From: Punctularia strigosozonata HHB-11173 SS5
Taxonomy: Eukaryota > Basidiomycota > Agaricomycetes > Corticiales > Punctulariaceae
Direction of reading: 5' to 3'
Length of the DNA stretch: 64,000 bases
Assembly: GCF_000264995.1 (NCBI RefSeq)
Contig: NW_006767442.1
Location: 710,852-774,851, forward strand
Part shown: positions 11,106 through 22,935 of the stretch, one piece after another
Numbering within the stretch: position 1 is the stretch's first letter
How the letters are laid out: each line of letters opens with the position of its first letter
Notes under the pieces: generated by a model
Databases searched by the model: none
What the model saw: the letters and a program-made list of their open reading frames with translations, nothing else
What the model was told of the DNA's origin: nothing
Program-made: the position numbers and the translations under genes

Positions 11106-12660
11106 ATGGCAGCAACTCGTTCCGCCTCCTCTGGTCCGCTCACCGTGTACCTTGTGGACCGTTCAGGTCGTGATGTACGAGTCTCTGGCGAAGTCATCGA
11201 AGGTTATGTGGAGATTCATGTCCCTCAAGCATTGAAGCAACGGATCGACACTGTCGAGGTTGACGTTACTGGTTACGTAGAGTCGTGAGTCTCGCTAGTT
11301 CTACTGTTCTGTGTTATCTCGGCTCAAGCCCGATAGGAAAATCTCCCGTCAACACCATCCCAATGTCGATACTCTGTATCAATCTAAGGTACCGATTTTC
11401 AGCAAAAGAACTTGCTTGTGGACAGCAGCATCTTCCGCTTCTCCCGCGCCGTCTGGCTACCTGCGCTTCATTGTTCGCTCGCAACTACCTACAGACCTTC
11501 CTCCCTCGTATAAGGGAGGGAGATCGGGCCACAATACTGCAGTGATCTACGGTATCGAAGTATTCGGGCTGCGCTCAGGGAAAGCCAGACCTCGTTGCCA
11601 GGCTCGTGTGCCATTTGCAGTGCACCCACAAGGGACACCAGAGGTTATCGACGCCAGTAGGACATTAGGCGAGGGATGGAAGATGGGTTGGATAACGCGG
11701 AAGTTCGAGAAGGCAGTCAGGCAAGGACTGTGGGGAGACTATTCGCACGTCCAGGCGGAGGTATTTTTTCCAAATACGTTTCGCTAGAAATGCCTTCCTG
11801 ATAGGATACCAGATATCGCTACCTGACATACCTGCTCTTCCAACGACGACGAACATACCATTCAGGTTGAAGGTCGTTACGCGAACTAAACCCATCAAGG
11901 ACAACGGTGCCGATGAAATGACTTCGAAGGTTCAAACGGGGCTCTTCCCTCCCCCGCCCACGGACCCCTCTGCCATCACCTTGCGACTGGAACAACACGT
12001 CAAGTTCACAGCAGGAACCGTGCGCGAGGAGACGGACTCGTTCACGAGGACGACCATTCCACATCTAGCTGGCTTCGGTATATCGCCATCCAGCACGCCT
12101 GGGAGCACGAAGATCAGTGTGAGCGAACCGCAATGGATGCCGACCGATAACACAACGGATGGCAAGCTCGTCTGCGTACGAACAGTCACGTTCGACGCGA
12201 CTATGGCATTCAACTGTACCCCTACCTTCAAAGCTGGTGGAACTTCATGCAAGGTGAGCCAAACCACGCACACGTTCACTACAAAGACGAGACATTCCGC
12301 TCGCAGTATTACGTCCACATATGCGTGCCCGTGCCGGGGCTCAAGAACGACCTGAAATGCTATGTGCCAGTTGAAATTTCATCTAGAGCTCATTGTCCAC
12401 TTCCTCCTCCTGCGCCTCCAGCACAGCTGCAGGTTTCCGTTTTGCCCGCATACTCGTCGCTCGACCTTCAGCAAAGCGCTCCAGACTATGACGAAATAAC
12501 GAACCTCGATCTGCCGCCGTGAGCGTGTTATCTCGTCCGCCAGATATCAATTGATCTCACCCTCACCCGATTCAGATCGTACTGGGACAATGAATGTCAT
12601 TATAGCGACGAGAAAGACGAGAAAGACTGCGCGGAGAAAGCCGAGAAGGAGAAATTTTGA
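11106..12660 (+). CDS. Arrestin-like protein A (tandem pair, first copy)
   Basis: Exons join to an alpha-arrestin-like beta-sandwich protein. The N-domain opens with PLTVYLVDRSGRDVRVSGEV. A second part shares with its neighbour the words RTKPIKD and PTDPSAITLRL, the segment GFGISPSSTPGS, and SEPQWMP. A Pro-rich tail carries LPAY. The final intron (12519-12575, GTGAGC...CAG) joins LPP to SYWDNE, creating LPPSYW, a PPxY-type motif used by Nedd4/Rsp5 ubiquitin ligases, and a charged 25-residue end. Without this splice the protein would stop at 12521-12523 and lack PPSY. Alpha-arrestins act as cargo adaptors for ubiquitin-driven endocytosis of plasma-membrane transporters; that role is inferred from the fold and motif. 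The copy at 13113 has the same exon plan, so the pair is a tandem duplication. Confidence 0.75.
12519..12575 (+). other. Terminal intron that completes a PPxY motif
   Basis: A 57-nt GT-AG intron near the 3' end of arrestin-like gene A. Splicing fuses CCG CC to A TCG TAC and makes P-P-S-Y; retention adds an immediate stop (TGA). The equivalent intron in copy B is 14559-14607. It is listed because it changes the predicted C-terminus. Confidence 0.6.
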
Positions 12661-13112
12661 CTTGTTACTGGAATACGATTGTTGTCAAGTAGTCAAGAAC
12701 GAACTCTGACAAACTCCCCCTGATACAAAAAATGACATAGCGCTGGATACTTTAGTCTCTTGCATCGTGCCCTCACACCGTAAGTAATGCACCAACGTGT
12801 CACATGGTTGTCCTGGGTTCTTCTACCTCTCCATGCAATACGGACCACGATAGTTGTGTGGTGTCTGCTTCGCCTCGCCCCGCCTTCCCGCTTTCTTCCG
12901 GGCCATACCTATTACACAGGCCGAGTTCACTCTGTCAACGAATCATAGGCGAGGCTGCGTATGCCGGTACCGGCGCTAATCGACAGGCACGCGGCTTTGG
13001 CAGCGACTCAAGCTACATAATCTGGGAACATCGGACTACTTATATAACGAGAATGTCCGCCTGCACCCGTCTGAAGTGCGAATATTCTATCTCGTTTGCC
13101 AGGGACTAGGAG
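12661..13112. other. Spacer between the two arrestin-like paralogues
   Basis: About 450 bp without a supportable gene. It holds the promoter of copy B, including TATATAAC at 13041. A short upstream ATG frame (13053-13109) ends 3 nt before the main ATG, but it lies so close to the TATA box that it may not be in the mRNA. Confidence 0.5.
13041..13048 (+). promoter_or_regulatory. TATA box of arrestin-like gene B
   Basis: TATATAAC lies 72 nt upstream of the ATG at 13113. Confidence 0.4.
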
Positions 13113-14638
13113 ATGGCAACCGGTACTATGCCTGCAGCTGGGCTGGTGCGAACGGCCGCCGCTGGTCCTCTGGCCTTGCATGTCGTTGATCGCTCGGGAC
13201 GTGGTCTTCTCGTCGCCGGCGAATATGTGGAATGCTTCGTGGACATCAACGTTCCTCGTGTGTTGAAGCGGCAGATCGACGCCATTGAGATCAACCTGGC
13301 TGGCCTAGTTACTTCGTACGCCTCACTGGTGTTTCCAAAGTTTGTATCACTTCACCAATTCACAGGAGGATCTCTCGAGACACGTCTATCAACTCCCATA
13401 CCGTGTGGGAAACGAAGAATCCCCTTTTCCGCCATAGCGAACGCGTATGGACGGCGTCGTCCGCATCTCCAACGACGTCCGGTCTCGAGCGCGTGCATTT
13501 CCGCGCTCAATTACCGCAGGACCTACCACCTTCGCACAGGGTCGGGCATGTCGGCACTTTTGCTGCGGTAGTTTACGGTGTTGAGGTATCCGGGTTGCGC
13601 GAAGGACAATCCAAGCCTTCTTGTCGCGTCCATCTGCCATTCGCCGTGTACCCGCAAATATCGCCCATGGACGTCGATGTCGACGGTACCCTAGGTCAGA
13701 GCTTGACAGAGAGCTCGAAATCGGTCAAGTTCAAGAGACTCGTAAGGCGAGGTATATGGGGACGGCATTCGACTGTGCATGCGGAGGTACTTTCTAATCG
13801 TCAACGATCTGCTTGGACTGCCTTTCTCATGGAGTTCCAGATCGTTCTGCCCGACGTACACTCGTTTCCGACCACGACAACGAGTGCTCCTTTTCGATTG
13901 AAGATCACAACAAGAACCAAACCCATCAAGACCGTTTGTGGGAGAGCTCCGAAGGTTCCGATTACGCTCTTCCCTGCTCCTCCTACAGATCCTTCTGCGA
14001 TTACCATGCGACTGGTGCAGGAAACCCATTGGATAGCAGGATCTACGATAACAGCAGAAAATTGGAGCGCGGAGACCGTGACCCGAAATTTAGCAGGCTT
14101 TGGCAAATCGCGTTCTGGCACGCCTGGAAGTATCAGTATCACCATCGACGAACCGCAATGGGTCCCAGCCGCTGGCACAGGCAATGAGGAAGGCAAACTC
14201 GTTTACGAACGCTCTGTCACCTTCGACGCGGCCATGTCCTTCAAGTGCACTCCGTCATTTGAGACTGAAAGAGTAACATTGAAGGTGAGTGGGAAATTCA
14301 GTATAAGATCGTGGGTTGAACATAGAGCGCACAGCACTACATTTACATTCGGGTGCCCGTCGCTGGCTTCAGGAACATATTGGACTGTTATGCGCCTATC
14401 AAAATCTCGTCTCGGGCACGCTGTCCACCACCTGCGCCTCCGCCCCCGGCAGATACCGCTTGGTTATCTCCTACAGATAATCTGCCCAGCTTGCAAGACC
14501 TCCTCACGACAGAAACTGTTCCAACGTACGACGACACTGTGCACCTGAATCTCCCTCGGTATGTTATTTCTGCGTACTAGAGGAAGCAGTGCTCATTTAA
14601 CCTCCAGATTATACTGGGCTACTAAGAGCACTACCTAG
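13113..14638 (+). CDS. Arrestin-like protein B (tandem pair, second copy)
   Basis: This paralogue of the 11106-12660 gene has matching intron positions and shared words: PLALHVVDRSGRGLLVAGEY at the N-domain, VWTASSASP, RTKPIKT, PTDPSAITMRL, DEPQWVP, then SSRARCPPPAPPPP. The last intron (14559-14607, 49 nt) joins LPR to LYWATKSTT, so this copy reads PRLY where copy A has PPSY. A VPTYDD word just upstream could be a weak PY motif. The likely role is an endocytic adaptor, inferred from the fold only. Protein identity to copy A is moderate by eye, so the duplication is not recent. The ATG at 13113 follows a TATA box at 13041. The gene is convergent with KRI1, whose stop is 200 bp away. Confidence 0.75.
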
Positions 14639-14837
14639 TCAATGCAGAAGCAGATGGGGTACTCCTAGCACAACTTCGTCTCGGCGGCCACTGTGCTCTG
14701 TTACCCATACAACAACACAAGCTTCCTGCTATCGTTTCACCCAAGTTGTTGCCCATCAGATCAATGCATGCACCAGCGAACCTCTCCGTGGTATATAGAC
14801 GCAGCACACATTGCGCGCCGTAAGCCATGCGCAAGTA

Positions 14838-17379
14838 TCACTCAGCAGCAGCTTTCTTATGCCGCCTTCTCCGCTTTTTACTCTCCGTCGAAGCAGCCTC
14901 CTCTGCACCTGCATCTAGCTCCAGGCTTTTCCGCTTCCCCAGCAGCTTCTCCTCTGATTCATCTTCTCCGCCTTCTGCATCTGCTTTCGCCTTCATTCGC
15001 TCCTTCTTACCCTTCCTCTTCTTCTTCTTCTCTCCGTCCTCATCTCGATCTCGAGAGCCCATGCCCTCGATGATGCTGTACGCTCCGCGCTCCTTTAGCC
15101 CTTTCCGCAGCTCCTGCAGACGTTCGTTCCGCTTGTTGTCCCACCTCCTCGCTGCCTTCGTGCGGTACGGTGCGAATTTCTTCAGTCCGACGTACGAATT
15201 GAGTTCGGCGTCGGTGGCTAGAAGGATTTCGGCGGGCGTGAGGCCGAAGTTGTCCGGTTGAACGGGTGTATACTTGAAGCGGGTGGGCAGGTCACCAACC
15301 TGAATATCTCGATTCAGTAAGCGTTAATACGTAGCGAAGCAAGAGTAGACATGCCATATCGTTGAACTCCATCGCGTCAAGTTCCTCCATGTATTTATCC
15401 CATACCTTCTTCCTCATTTCCTCGGTGCCATCCCATACTAAATCGTCCCATCCTCCACCTTCTTCCACTCTCTCGGCGTCCATCATGTCAACGTCCACCC
15501 CTGCGTCCACTTCATCTCCACCCTCCATATCCTTCTTCTTTTTCTTCTTTTTCTTCTTCTTCTGCGACGTATCCACACCGTCGTGCAGATGACTGGGCCC
15601 AGCTTCGTTCTGATTCCAATCGGGCGCAATATCGTCGATGTCGATGTCGTCGTCCCACGTAGGCTTCTCCCCATCTACGTCGCCACCGTCCTCGTCGCTG
15701 CCTTCCTGACCGTACAGTGCACCCATCTGTTTTTCGTGTGCTATCGGATCCCAATCTGCATCCAGATCCAACGCTTGTAATGCTGATATGTTGCTTCAGC
15801 TTCTGTACCAGAATGAAGCAGCGCACTGACCTCGCTCCTCTTCTGCCTCCGTCCACGTCCTCCCGGCCTCTTTGCCTATCAGTTCCAACTTCGCCTTGAG
15901 CTCTTTCATCTTGAGCGCCTTCAATCGTTTCACCTCCTCGCGCTTCTTGAGCTTCTCCTCTTCTTTGCGCGCCTTCCTCTTCTCACGGGCTTCCTTGCGG
16001 GCCGTGTCTTCACGCCGAACGGTGGAGGCTAGATTACGAGGATATGTTTTGATAGTTCCCGCGTCTCTGTAAGCAAGGAGTCATCATCAGCAGCCCAGAT
16101 GCGAGCAAGGCAAACGTACGGTTCCTCAAAGCGGAAGTTGTACGACGTCTCAAATTGTTCAGCCACTTCCTCGAATTCGTCTTCCGAGAGCGCGTTGCCA
16201 TTCGGGTGATCCGCATCCGCATCGTGGGTATCGTCCGCGGCGTTGGATATACCATTCGTCTTTGACGAGGAGGATATTTCGCCCGTGATTTCATTGTAGG
16301 TTGGGACACGGCGGGATGAGCGGTCAATCCAGCCGCGGTTGAGGATATAACTATGAACTTGATGAGACAGTGGAAACGATGGCATGCGATGTGCAGCACG
16401 TACTCCAGGAGGAATTGTTGATCAGCGTCTTCCTTGCTCGCAGATTTCGCCTTCACAACCTTCCTAGCGCCATCCTTCTTGCTCTTATCCTTCTTGTTTT
16501 TCTTCTTGTTCTTGCCTTCCTCTTCAGCCTCTTCCACAGGTCCCTCCCCAACTTCATCGTCCCCAGGCTCGACAGTCACCAGCTCCCTCAAGTCCGCTCC
16601 GACCTCCCTCTGCAGCCACGCCCGATAGTCCTCCTCATCCTTCTCAATCTCATCCTTTGTCTTCTCTCGCGGCACGAGCAGGTCGTTCTCCTCTTCGCTC
16701 GCATCATCGGCAACAGCGGTGTGAAAGGCAGAAACAATTTCTTCCCGGAGCGCGCTTTGTTCTTGTACGTGGGTGAGTGGCTGCGGGGAAGGGGAGCGGG
16801 AAGTGGGGTTCAGGGCGGATTCAAGGTTTTGTTGGCGGATGGTAAGGGGCTTTGCATTCTATGTCATAGCATGATCGGTGCTTGTCGCAAACACTGATGA
16901 ACTGTCGAGTACCTTCTCTTTCTTCCGTTTGCCAATGGACACGTCCTGGGTTTTCTTGTGTTCCTCTGAGGATCGTAGACGAAGTTAGCGTACAGCAGAC
17001 ATTACATATATGGTAGTGCATACCCTCAAATATGTTATCCTTCCCGTATATAGCAGGATCCCGTTTTTTTATTCTTGCTAGAGTGCGCAATATGGCAGCA
17101 TCCACCGCGGGGGTGAGTTCCTCGCCATCCTCGTCCTCCGACTCCAGGTCCTCTGAATCTTCGGAAGCTTCAAGCTCGTTCTCGTCAAAGTCTGAGCCGT
17201 ATTTGTCCTTGACTATGGAGTGACCAAATATCAATCAGAGAACGTGACCTGGGTACAAGGAGGAAGAACGGACGTTTCTGTAGCTCCTCGCGTTCCTTGC
17301 GGTGAGCGTAGGCTTTCGCGTAGTGCTCGTTGATCGTAATCTGGAGATCGTCGTGCTCTGACTCGCTGTCGGATAGCAT
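14838..17379 (-). CDS. KRI1: Kri1-like ribosome biogenesis protein
   Basis: Multi-exon minus-strand gene of about 735 codons. Order of recognised parts: acidic start MLSDSESEHDDLQITINEHY; then LKDKYGSDFDENELEASEDS, AILRTLARIKKRDPAIY, and PREKTKDEIEKDEEDYRAWL in the middle. These are followed by the hallmark YILNRGWIDRSSRRVPTYNE, then FRFEEPDAGTIKTYPRN, and the conserved C-terminal domain TPAEILLATDAELNSYVGLK with KKFAPYRTKAARRWDNKRNE. The protein ends in a Lys-rich nucleolar-type tail. Kri1 binds Krr1 in the 90S/SSU processome and is needed for 40S maturation. A run of eleven lysines (near 15534-15566 on the map) lies in the disordered middle. The gene is divergent from the LRR membrane protein at 17878. 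Confidence 0.9.
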
Positions 17380-17877
17380 ATCGTCGCCCGCGGTGATAGT
17401 AGACAGACGGAGTACTAAACACCAGAAATATTCGAGGAACAGCAAAATGTAGCACGAAGTCAAATTGCACGTCAAATTCGGACTTTCACGTGGCGCAGCT
17501 CAGGAGCGCGTCGACCGGGTTCAGTCCCTGTTGCGGATCTGTTGCGGGTACTAACCTACTGCTACCTTCCGAATGACAGGCTGAAGAAATACCCTCGTAT
17601 GCACCTAAGAACTGTGCAAGCTTAAGGTGGCCTCACTGCGGGTAGGCCACAGGACCCCGTGGATCATATTACGGTCCCAGGGGTCCCGCTCCAAGGACAA
17701 TGGAAGGGCACCGCCACATCGTATTGTCCCTTTGACGAGGTGCTTGTTGCGTCTGCAATTGTGCGTCGCCGAGCACAATGCCTCCGCCTGCAGTCCATAA
17801 AGAACACAGGGCGGCCGAATATGTGCTCCCTTTCTTCTTGACCACAACTCACGACTACCACGACCAGGCCACGCCCC
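17380..17877. other. Divergent promoter region KRI1 / LRR membrane protein
   Basis: About 500 bp between two start codons, pyrimidine-rich just upstream of 17878. No gene or clear box is seen. Confidence 0.5.
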
Positions 17878-19634
17878 ATGTCCTACTTTGATTTTCCGTA
17901 CAGGCCACCCCCGCCCGCACCTATATCTAGGTCTTCCACCCCGACATCTGCCCCACCTACTGTTTCTTTCGACACCCCCCGAACGCCACCGGGGACTCCG
18001 ACCATGTCCTACGTTCCGGACCGTCGCCCGCTGCACATCGCTGTTCCCCCGCGCGACGCACCCGTGCAGAAGTCTCGTTTCTCTCCCGTATCGCCTCAGG
18101 ACACGGCGGCATCTGGATCGTCCGCCATGCCCCTCCGAGCCAAGAGACGAGGCCAGAGCCGCGATCTTGAGGCGGGTCTACGTGGCGCTGGCGCCGATTC
18201 AAGCGGGTCGCACACCCCGCGTGTGCCGCTGCGCGAGAAGGTCGCCCGGGTCTGGTTCGACCTGCGATCCAGCGCCCCAGCTTCCAGGAGCAGCAAGGGC
18301 AAGGAACCCGAGCTGCCTATGCAACATTCCCCTTGGGCGCCCAAGCCGCTGTATACCGTGCACAAGCAGCAGCAGTCGTACGACAACTCGTACACGGACA
18401 GGCGCCACATATCCGTGCACAACGAATACCTTAACCCCGCAGAGAAGAAACAGGCTCGGCGCAAGCGTTGGATGTGGCGGATCATAGTCATCATCATCTG
18501 CCTTCTCATTCTCGGCGACCTCGCGTTTGTCAACGTCCGCGTTGTGCAGAAATCCTTCTTTTCGTCTTCGACCTCCACATCCTCTTCCACCTCGTCCTCC
18601 TCCACGTCTCCCGCCACTCTCTCCGCTGCAGCTCAGCAGTGTCTCTCTCAGTTCACCGTGGACGCCCCCAGCAACCCGTCCTCGTACCCCTGCTCCACGT
18701 GTCTGTCCTCGCTGCAGTCTGTTCCCCTCAACTTCTCCATATCTTCCCCGCAAGACGCGCAACAGGTGCAGAACGCCGTCCAATTTTGCGGGCTGAAGTC
18801 GCTCTTCGACGATGCGGACAACGCCGGGCAGACGTGCTTCACGAATTGGGGATGGCTGAAGGACACCGGGTTCTGCGGGTGGCAGCAGGTCAACTGCGAT
18901 TCCTACGGTCGCGTATCCTCACTGTGAGACCTTTCTGCCAGGATCCCGGCTTGAATTATTGTGCTAATGTATTTTTCAGGAACCTTACGTTCCCCGGCGT
19001 CCCCGCCTCGATCCCGAACGAGTTTGGCGCCCTTACGGGCCTCCGTGGACTCTCGCTTGTCGGCAACGGCGAAGTTCCCGGCGGCTCTCTCCCCTCCTCC
19101 TTCAACGCGCTCACACAACTCACCTCGCTCGACATCGAGGATAGCGCACTGAGCGCGCCGAGCTCCTCCCTCGTGTCGGCCCTGGGCAACCTCACCACGC
19201 TCACGCTCGTCAACAACGGCAAAATGGGCGATAACCTTCCGCAGGAGATTGCCGGGCTGCCATTGCGAAGCCTGGTCGTCAAGAACCAGCCCGCGACGTC
19301 GCTGCTCAGCCCGGTCCTGTCCTCGTCCTCGCTGCAGGGCTCGCTCACGCTGCTCTCGCTTCCATCCGCGTCGCTGTCGGGCTCGCTTTCGTCGTCGATC
19401 GCGTCGTTCTCGTCGCTCACCGACCTCGACCTGTCGTCCAATGGGCTGCAGGGAACTCTGCCCAACCTCCCCGGCTCGCTCGCGACGCTCGACGTGAGCA
19501 ACAACACGGCGTTGGGCGGCAGCCCGCCGTCAGGCGTGTGCTCCAGCCAGACGCTGCAAAGCTGCCAGATGCAGCAAACCGGCCTGCAGCAAGGCTCTGG
19601 GTGCGGAATCTGCCAATTCTCCACGACCACATGA
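17878..19634 (+). CDS. Single-pass membrane protein with extracellular leucine-rich repeats
   Basis: Two exons with one 56-nt intron (18924-18979) give 566 aa. Residues 1-195 are disordered, Pro/Ser-rich and basic. WMWRIIVIIICLLILGDLAF (about residue 199-218) is one membrane helix preceded by KKQARRKR, so the N-terminus should face the cytosol (type II). A Ser/Thr-rich stalk follows. Next comes a Cys-containing cap (TCFTNWGWLKDTGFCGWQQV), like the N-cap of plant-type LRRs, and about eight LRRs (for example LTQLTSLDIEDSAL and LTDLDLSSNGLQG). A Cys-rich C-cap ends the protein. In agaricomycetes such proteins are widespread but of unknown role; a cell-wall sensor is only a guess. The ATG sits at the first in-frame Met. 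Confidence 0.75.
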
Positions 19635-20077
19635 GCCCTCTCTTTTCATGTTTATCTCTCACTGCTCTGTCTATTCTCATCGTATCAACCTAATTCGGCC
19701 TCTCCGTTCATTGGCTATACTTCCTTCCCATCTCCTATGTCGTTCTGCGAACCACACCACACCCGTTACACCTGTTACCTCTTGATATACCCTGGACTGT
19801 TCCATCCTTCACTACTCGAACTGCATTTTGATAATGTACATCACGCACACACTCATTAGTTGTAGCATAGCAATAGGCCATCGCGGTTAGATAGATAGAT
19901 GAATGTATCTCAATATATAATGTACTTTAAAAGCCGAGAAGCACAAAGCAAAAGGAATTGGGGGGCGCATATAAGAGCGCCGATTTCCAACGGATGATAC
20001 AGGGGAGCATATGACACAGCATCGTCGTCGCACTGAAGTTATCGATACATCGTAGCACTCAGCCTTCAATCATGCAA
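19635..20077. other. Convergent 3' region
   Basis: AT-richer sequence between two convergent stop codons, with a short GATA repeat near 19890. No gene seen. Confidence 0.5.
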
Positions 20078-21366
20078 TCATACAACGTAAACGGCCTCCG
20101 TCTCGAGCTGGTAATTTTTCAGTTTCTCGAAGTATGTGATCCGTTTCTGTTTCTCTTGCTCGAACTCCTGGTTTACGTGTAAGCACCGCAGTCATACATA
20201 TATGCGCAGGGAATGAGGCTTACCTCTCGAACATCGGAGTCGAGGACAAATGATGGCCCTTCGTCAGATCGGGGACGAAGCGTGCGGGCCGGACGCGCGC
20301 GACTGGGCGGCTTGGGCGCCGCGCGAGATTTGGGGGCACGCTTAGGCGCTCCGGAGGCGGCCTTGACTTTCGCTCTGGATCGCGTGGTGCGTCCCTCGGG
20401 CACCTCGTCGAACATGTCATCTCCATTGCCCTCCTTCTCGTCGTCGCCAAGCTGCTCGTCGTCTACTTGCTCATCGGGGTCAGCTCGGCGACGCTTGGCG
20501 GCCCGCGCGGGCGCCTTCCGACGCGCAGGGGCCTTTTCTTTCTTCGACGCGGGAGCAGTGTTGTTGATTTTACCCTTCACCTTTGGTTTGGTCGTTGCGG
20601 TCGGTGGCAGGGCTATCTCCGCAGCCGCGTTGGCACGCCTACTGGCACGCCTCGGGAGTAAGACCTCCACTCGGCTCGGCGCCCTCTTCGCGTCATGAAA
20701 CGAAGGTTCAGGGTTTTCCTTGCCCTTTCTAGTTTGCTTTGGCGCGGGACGTTTGACCGTTGTAGCTAGGGGCGCGTCGGACGAGGTAGCCCCCTGCGGA
20801 AAGCTAGGTCGACCGCGAGTGAAGACGAAAGGCGACACGAGCGCAGGAGATGGGCCACCGGCGGAAACCTTCACGGGAGACGGAGAAGAAGGTATGGATG
20901 GATGGGACGACAACGAGGAAGAGCGCGAAAGCGACGGCGAGGCGAGCGGCTTGCGTTTGCGGTTGCGATGGGGTTTGTGGGGGGTGACGAGGGGATCGAT
21001 GGGTTCGTCGTCGCTCATCGACTCGTCGGAAGATGACAGTCGGCCATCTTCGTGCTCGGTGGTGGCTAGTATGGATTGCACGGACGAGTCACGCGCGAGA
21101 AGCACTGGTCGGGGTGGCGCTAGCTCGCGCTCGCGCTTAAGTTTCTTCTCGAGGGCAAAAAACCCAAAGGGGTCATCCTCGGAAGGCGAACGCAGCCCAG
21201 GTTGTTCGTGTTGGGGAGGAGTGGGGTCCGAGGAGGTGGGAAGAGGGGATGAAGGTGGTAAAGACGAATCCGCTTGGACATCTCGGGGCCCTGTCTCGTC
21301 TGCCATCGGTTGATCATCCTCAGCTCGGATCGGGTTGCGGGCGCGTTTGCGAGTGGCTGTCGCCAT
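20078..21366 (-). CDS. Unrecognised basic, disordered nuclear-type protein
   Basis: Two exons (20224-21366 and 20078-20167; 56-nt intron) give 410 aa. I do not recognise a family. Seen: a conserved-looking acidic/amphipathic word DDPFGFFALEKKLKRERE near residue 70, many SP sites, a KRKP basic patch, GKENPEPS (a KEN-box-like degron) near residue 220, long Lys/Arg/Ala-rich stretches with PRRASRRAN, and a predicted coiled C-terminus FEQEKQKRITYFEKLKNYQ. Composition points to a chromatin or spindle protein that may be cell-cycle controlled, but this is inference. The last exon is short and only visible by splicing. The gene is divergent from panB. Confidence 0.6.
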
Positions 21367-21734
21367 TTGTTTGACTCAGAAGTGGATTGGATTTGCAGCG
21401 CGCGATGGTGGGAGGAACGCATAGACTCAGTCAACGCCCGAGACTCCGCACACGCGTTCGCGTCACGTGCAGCGCGCCTCATGATATGCGGGACCGCGCT
21501 CCCGCCGTTCTCGGAACCTCACCAGTCCGCTGCCGTCGACCACGGCCGTCGCAGACCACCGGCGACAAACATGTCGAACGCGCAGCCCAGGGCGAACCTC
21601 CGATGTTCCAGCTCGCTCACAACTCACCCCACTCGCCGTGGGAAATCCCCGCCTCACTGATTTTTCAGCGTATGGAATGATCGGCTAATGCATACCCGGC
21701 TTTTTGACCTGCTCCCCTCGGCGACGGATTCACG
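21367..21734. other. Divergent promoter region (unknown gene / panB)
   Basis: 368 bp between two start codons. No coding frame or obvious TATA box is seen. Confidence 0.45.
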
Positions 21735-22819
21735 ATGCTGGCTGGTGTACGACGACCGGTAACAAGAACGATCTTCGGATGTTCGCGGCGATGGATGAGT
21801 GTGCGGCCCCAGGAGGCACCTTCGGGATCGTCGCGTGAGCAGATCTATCCCATCCTGACAATACAAACTCTCACGTATGCTCCTTAGAACCTCGTAAGAA
21901 GGTGACGATTGCCAAGCTACATGCCATGAAGCGCTCGAAGACGCCGATAACTATGCTTACCGCGTACGACTACCCCACCGGACTAGCGTGTGACTCGTAC
22001 GATGCCGACATCACCCTCGTTGGCGACTCGCTCGCTCAGGTCTGCCTCGGTTACGCATCCACCACCGCGCTAACGCTGGACGAGATGTTGCATCACTGTC
22101 GCGCGGTCGCACGCGGGTCGAAAGCCCCTCTCTTGGTGGCGGATATGCCGTTTGGGACATACCATGTTAGTGCGGAAGACGCTGTACGGAGCGCGGTACG
22201 CCTCCTGCGCGAAGGCAGCGCTGTTGAGGCTGTCAAGCTCGAGGGCGGAGCAGAGCTAGCGGGTACCGTCCGCCGCCTGACGGAAGTGGGCATCCCGGTC
22301 ATGGGCCACGTTGGTCTGCAGCCGCAGCGGCACGTCGCGCTCTCGGGATACCGTGTGCAAGGGAAGGAGGCCGCTGCCGCGGCGCGTGTGGTGCGCGACG
22401 CACTCGCGGTGCAAGAGGCGGGCGCGTTTGCGATCGTAGTAGAGGCCGTGCCGTGGCAGCTGGCGGAGTACGTGACGGAGCGTTTGAGCGTGCCGACGAT
22501 CGGGATTGGTGCGGGCCCGAGGACAAGCGGGCAGGTGCTCGTGTGGGACGACGTGATGGGAACTTGGTCGGGCCATAAAGCAAAGTACGCAGCGTTGTTG
22601 GAGCGGTGCCAACATGCTGATCTATGTCACTTCAGGTTCGTGCGCCGATTTGCGGACGTGAGGAGTGAGGTGAAAAGGGGTGTCGAGGCGTACAGAGAGG
22701 CCGTGCGCGACCGAAGCTTCCCCTCAGTAGAGGACCACAGCTATGCGATGGATCCCGGTGAGTGGGAGAGGTTCCTCGAGATGGAGGCCAGGGAAGGCAG
22801 GGGCGCGCAGTCCAGCTGA
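21735..22819 (+). CDS. panB: 3-methyl-2-oxobutanoate hydroxymethyltransferase
   Basis: Two exons (21735-21834, 21888-22819) give 343 aa. The second exon is the whole (beta/alpha)8 enzyme: ITMLTAYDYPTG, GDSLAQVCLGY, LLVADMPFGTYH, VKLEGG (active-site Lys), VMGHVGLQPQ, IVVEAVP (catalytic Glu) and TIGIGAGP. The enzyme transfers a hydroxymethyl group from 5,10-methylene-THF to alpha-ketoisovalerate, making ketopantoate for pantothenate and CoA. The first exon reads MLAGVRRPVTRTIFGCSRRW, which is Arg-rich, lacks acids and is amphipathic: a mitochondrial targeting peptide. Without this exon the enzyme would have no ATG near its conserved start, which supports the splice. Confidence 0.94.
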
Positions 22820-22935
22820 ATGCAGGAAAGTGGTAATCCGTATATGTTCCTGTACATGTTATAATAATATTGTATGGGTAAACCACCCAGCGGCGGCTCA
22901 CCGATGTTATACATTGCCCGGGGCGACGTTGCATC

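Noticed and set aside
13053-13109. Upstream ORF regulating arrestin-like gene B
   Set aside because: Its ATG lies only about 10 nt from the TATA box, so it is probably not in the mRNA.
15483-15856. Lys/Arg-rich frames in KRI1
   Set aside because: Alternate-frame readings of the KRI1 poly-lysine tract.
18096-18783. Gly/Arg-rich minus-strand frames over the LRR gene
   Set aside because: Low-complexity shadows of the Ser/Pro-rich plus-strand coding sequence.
22093-22615. Minus-strand frames over panB
   Set aside because: These are antisense shadows of a GC-rich conserved gene.
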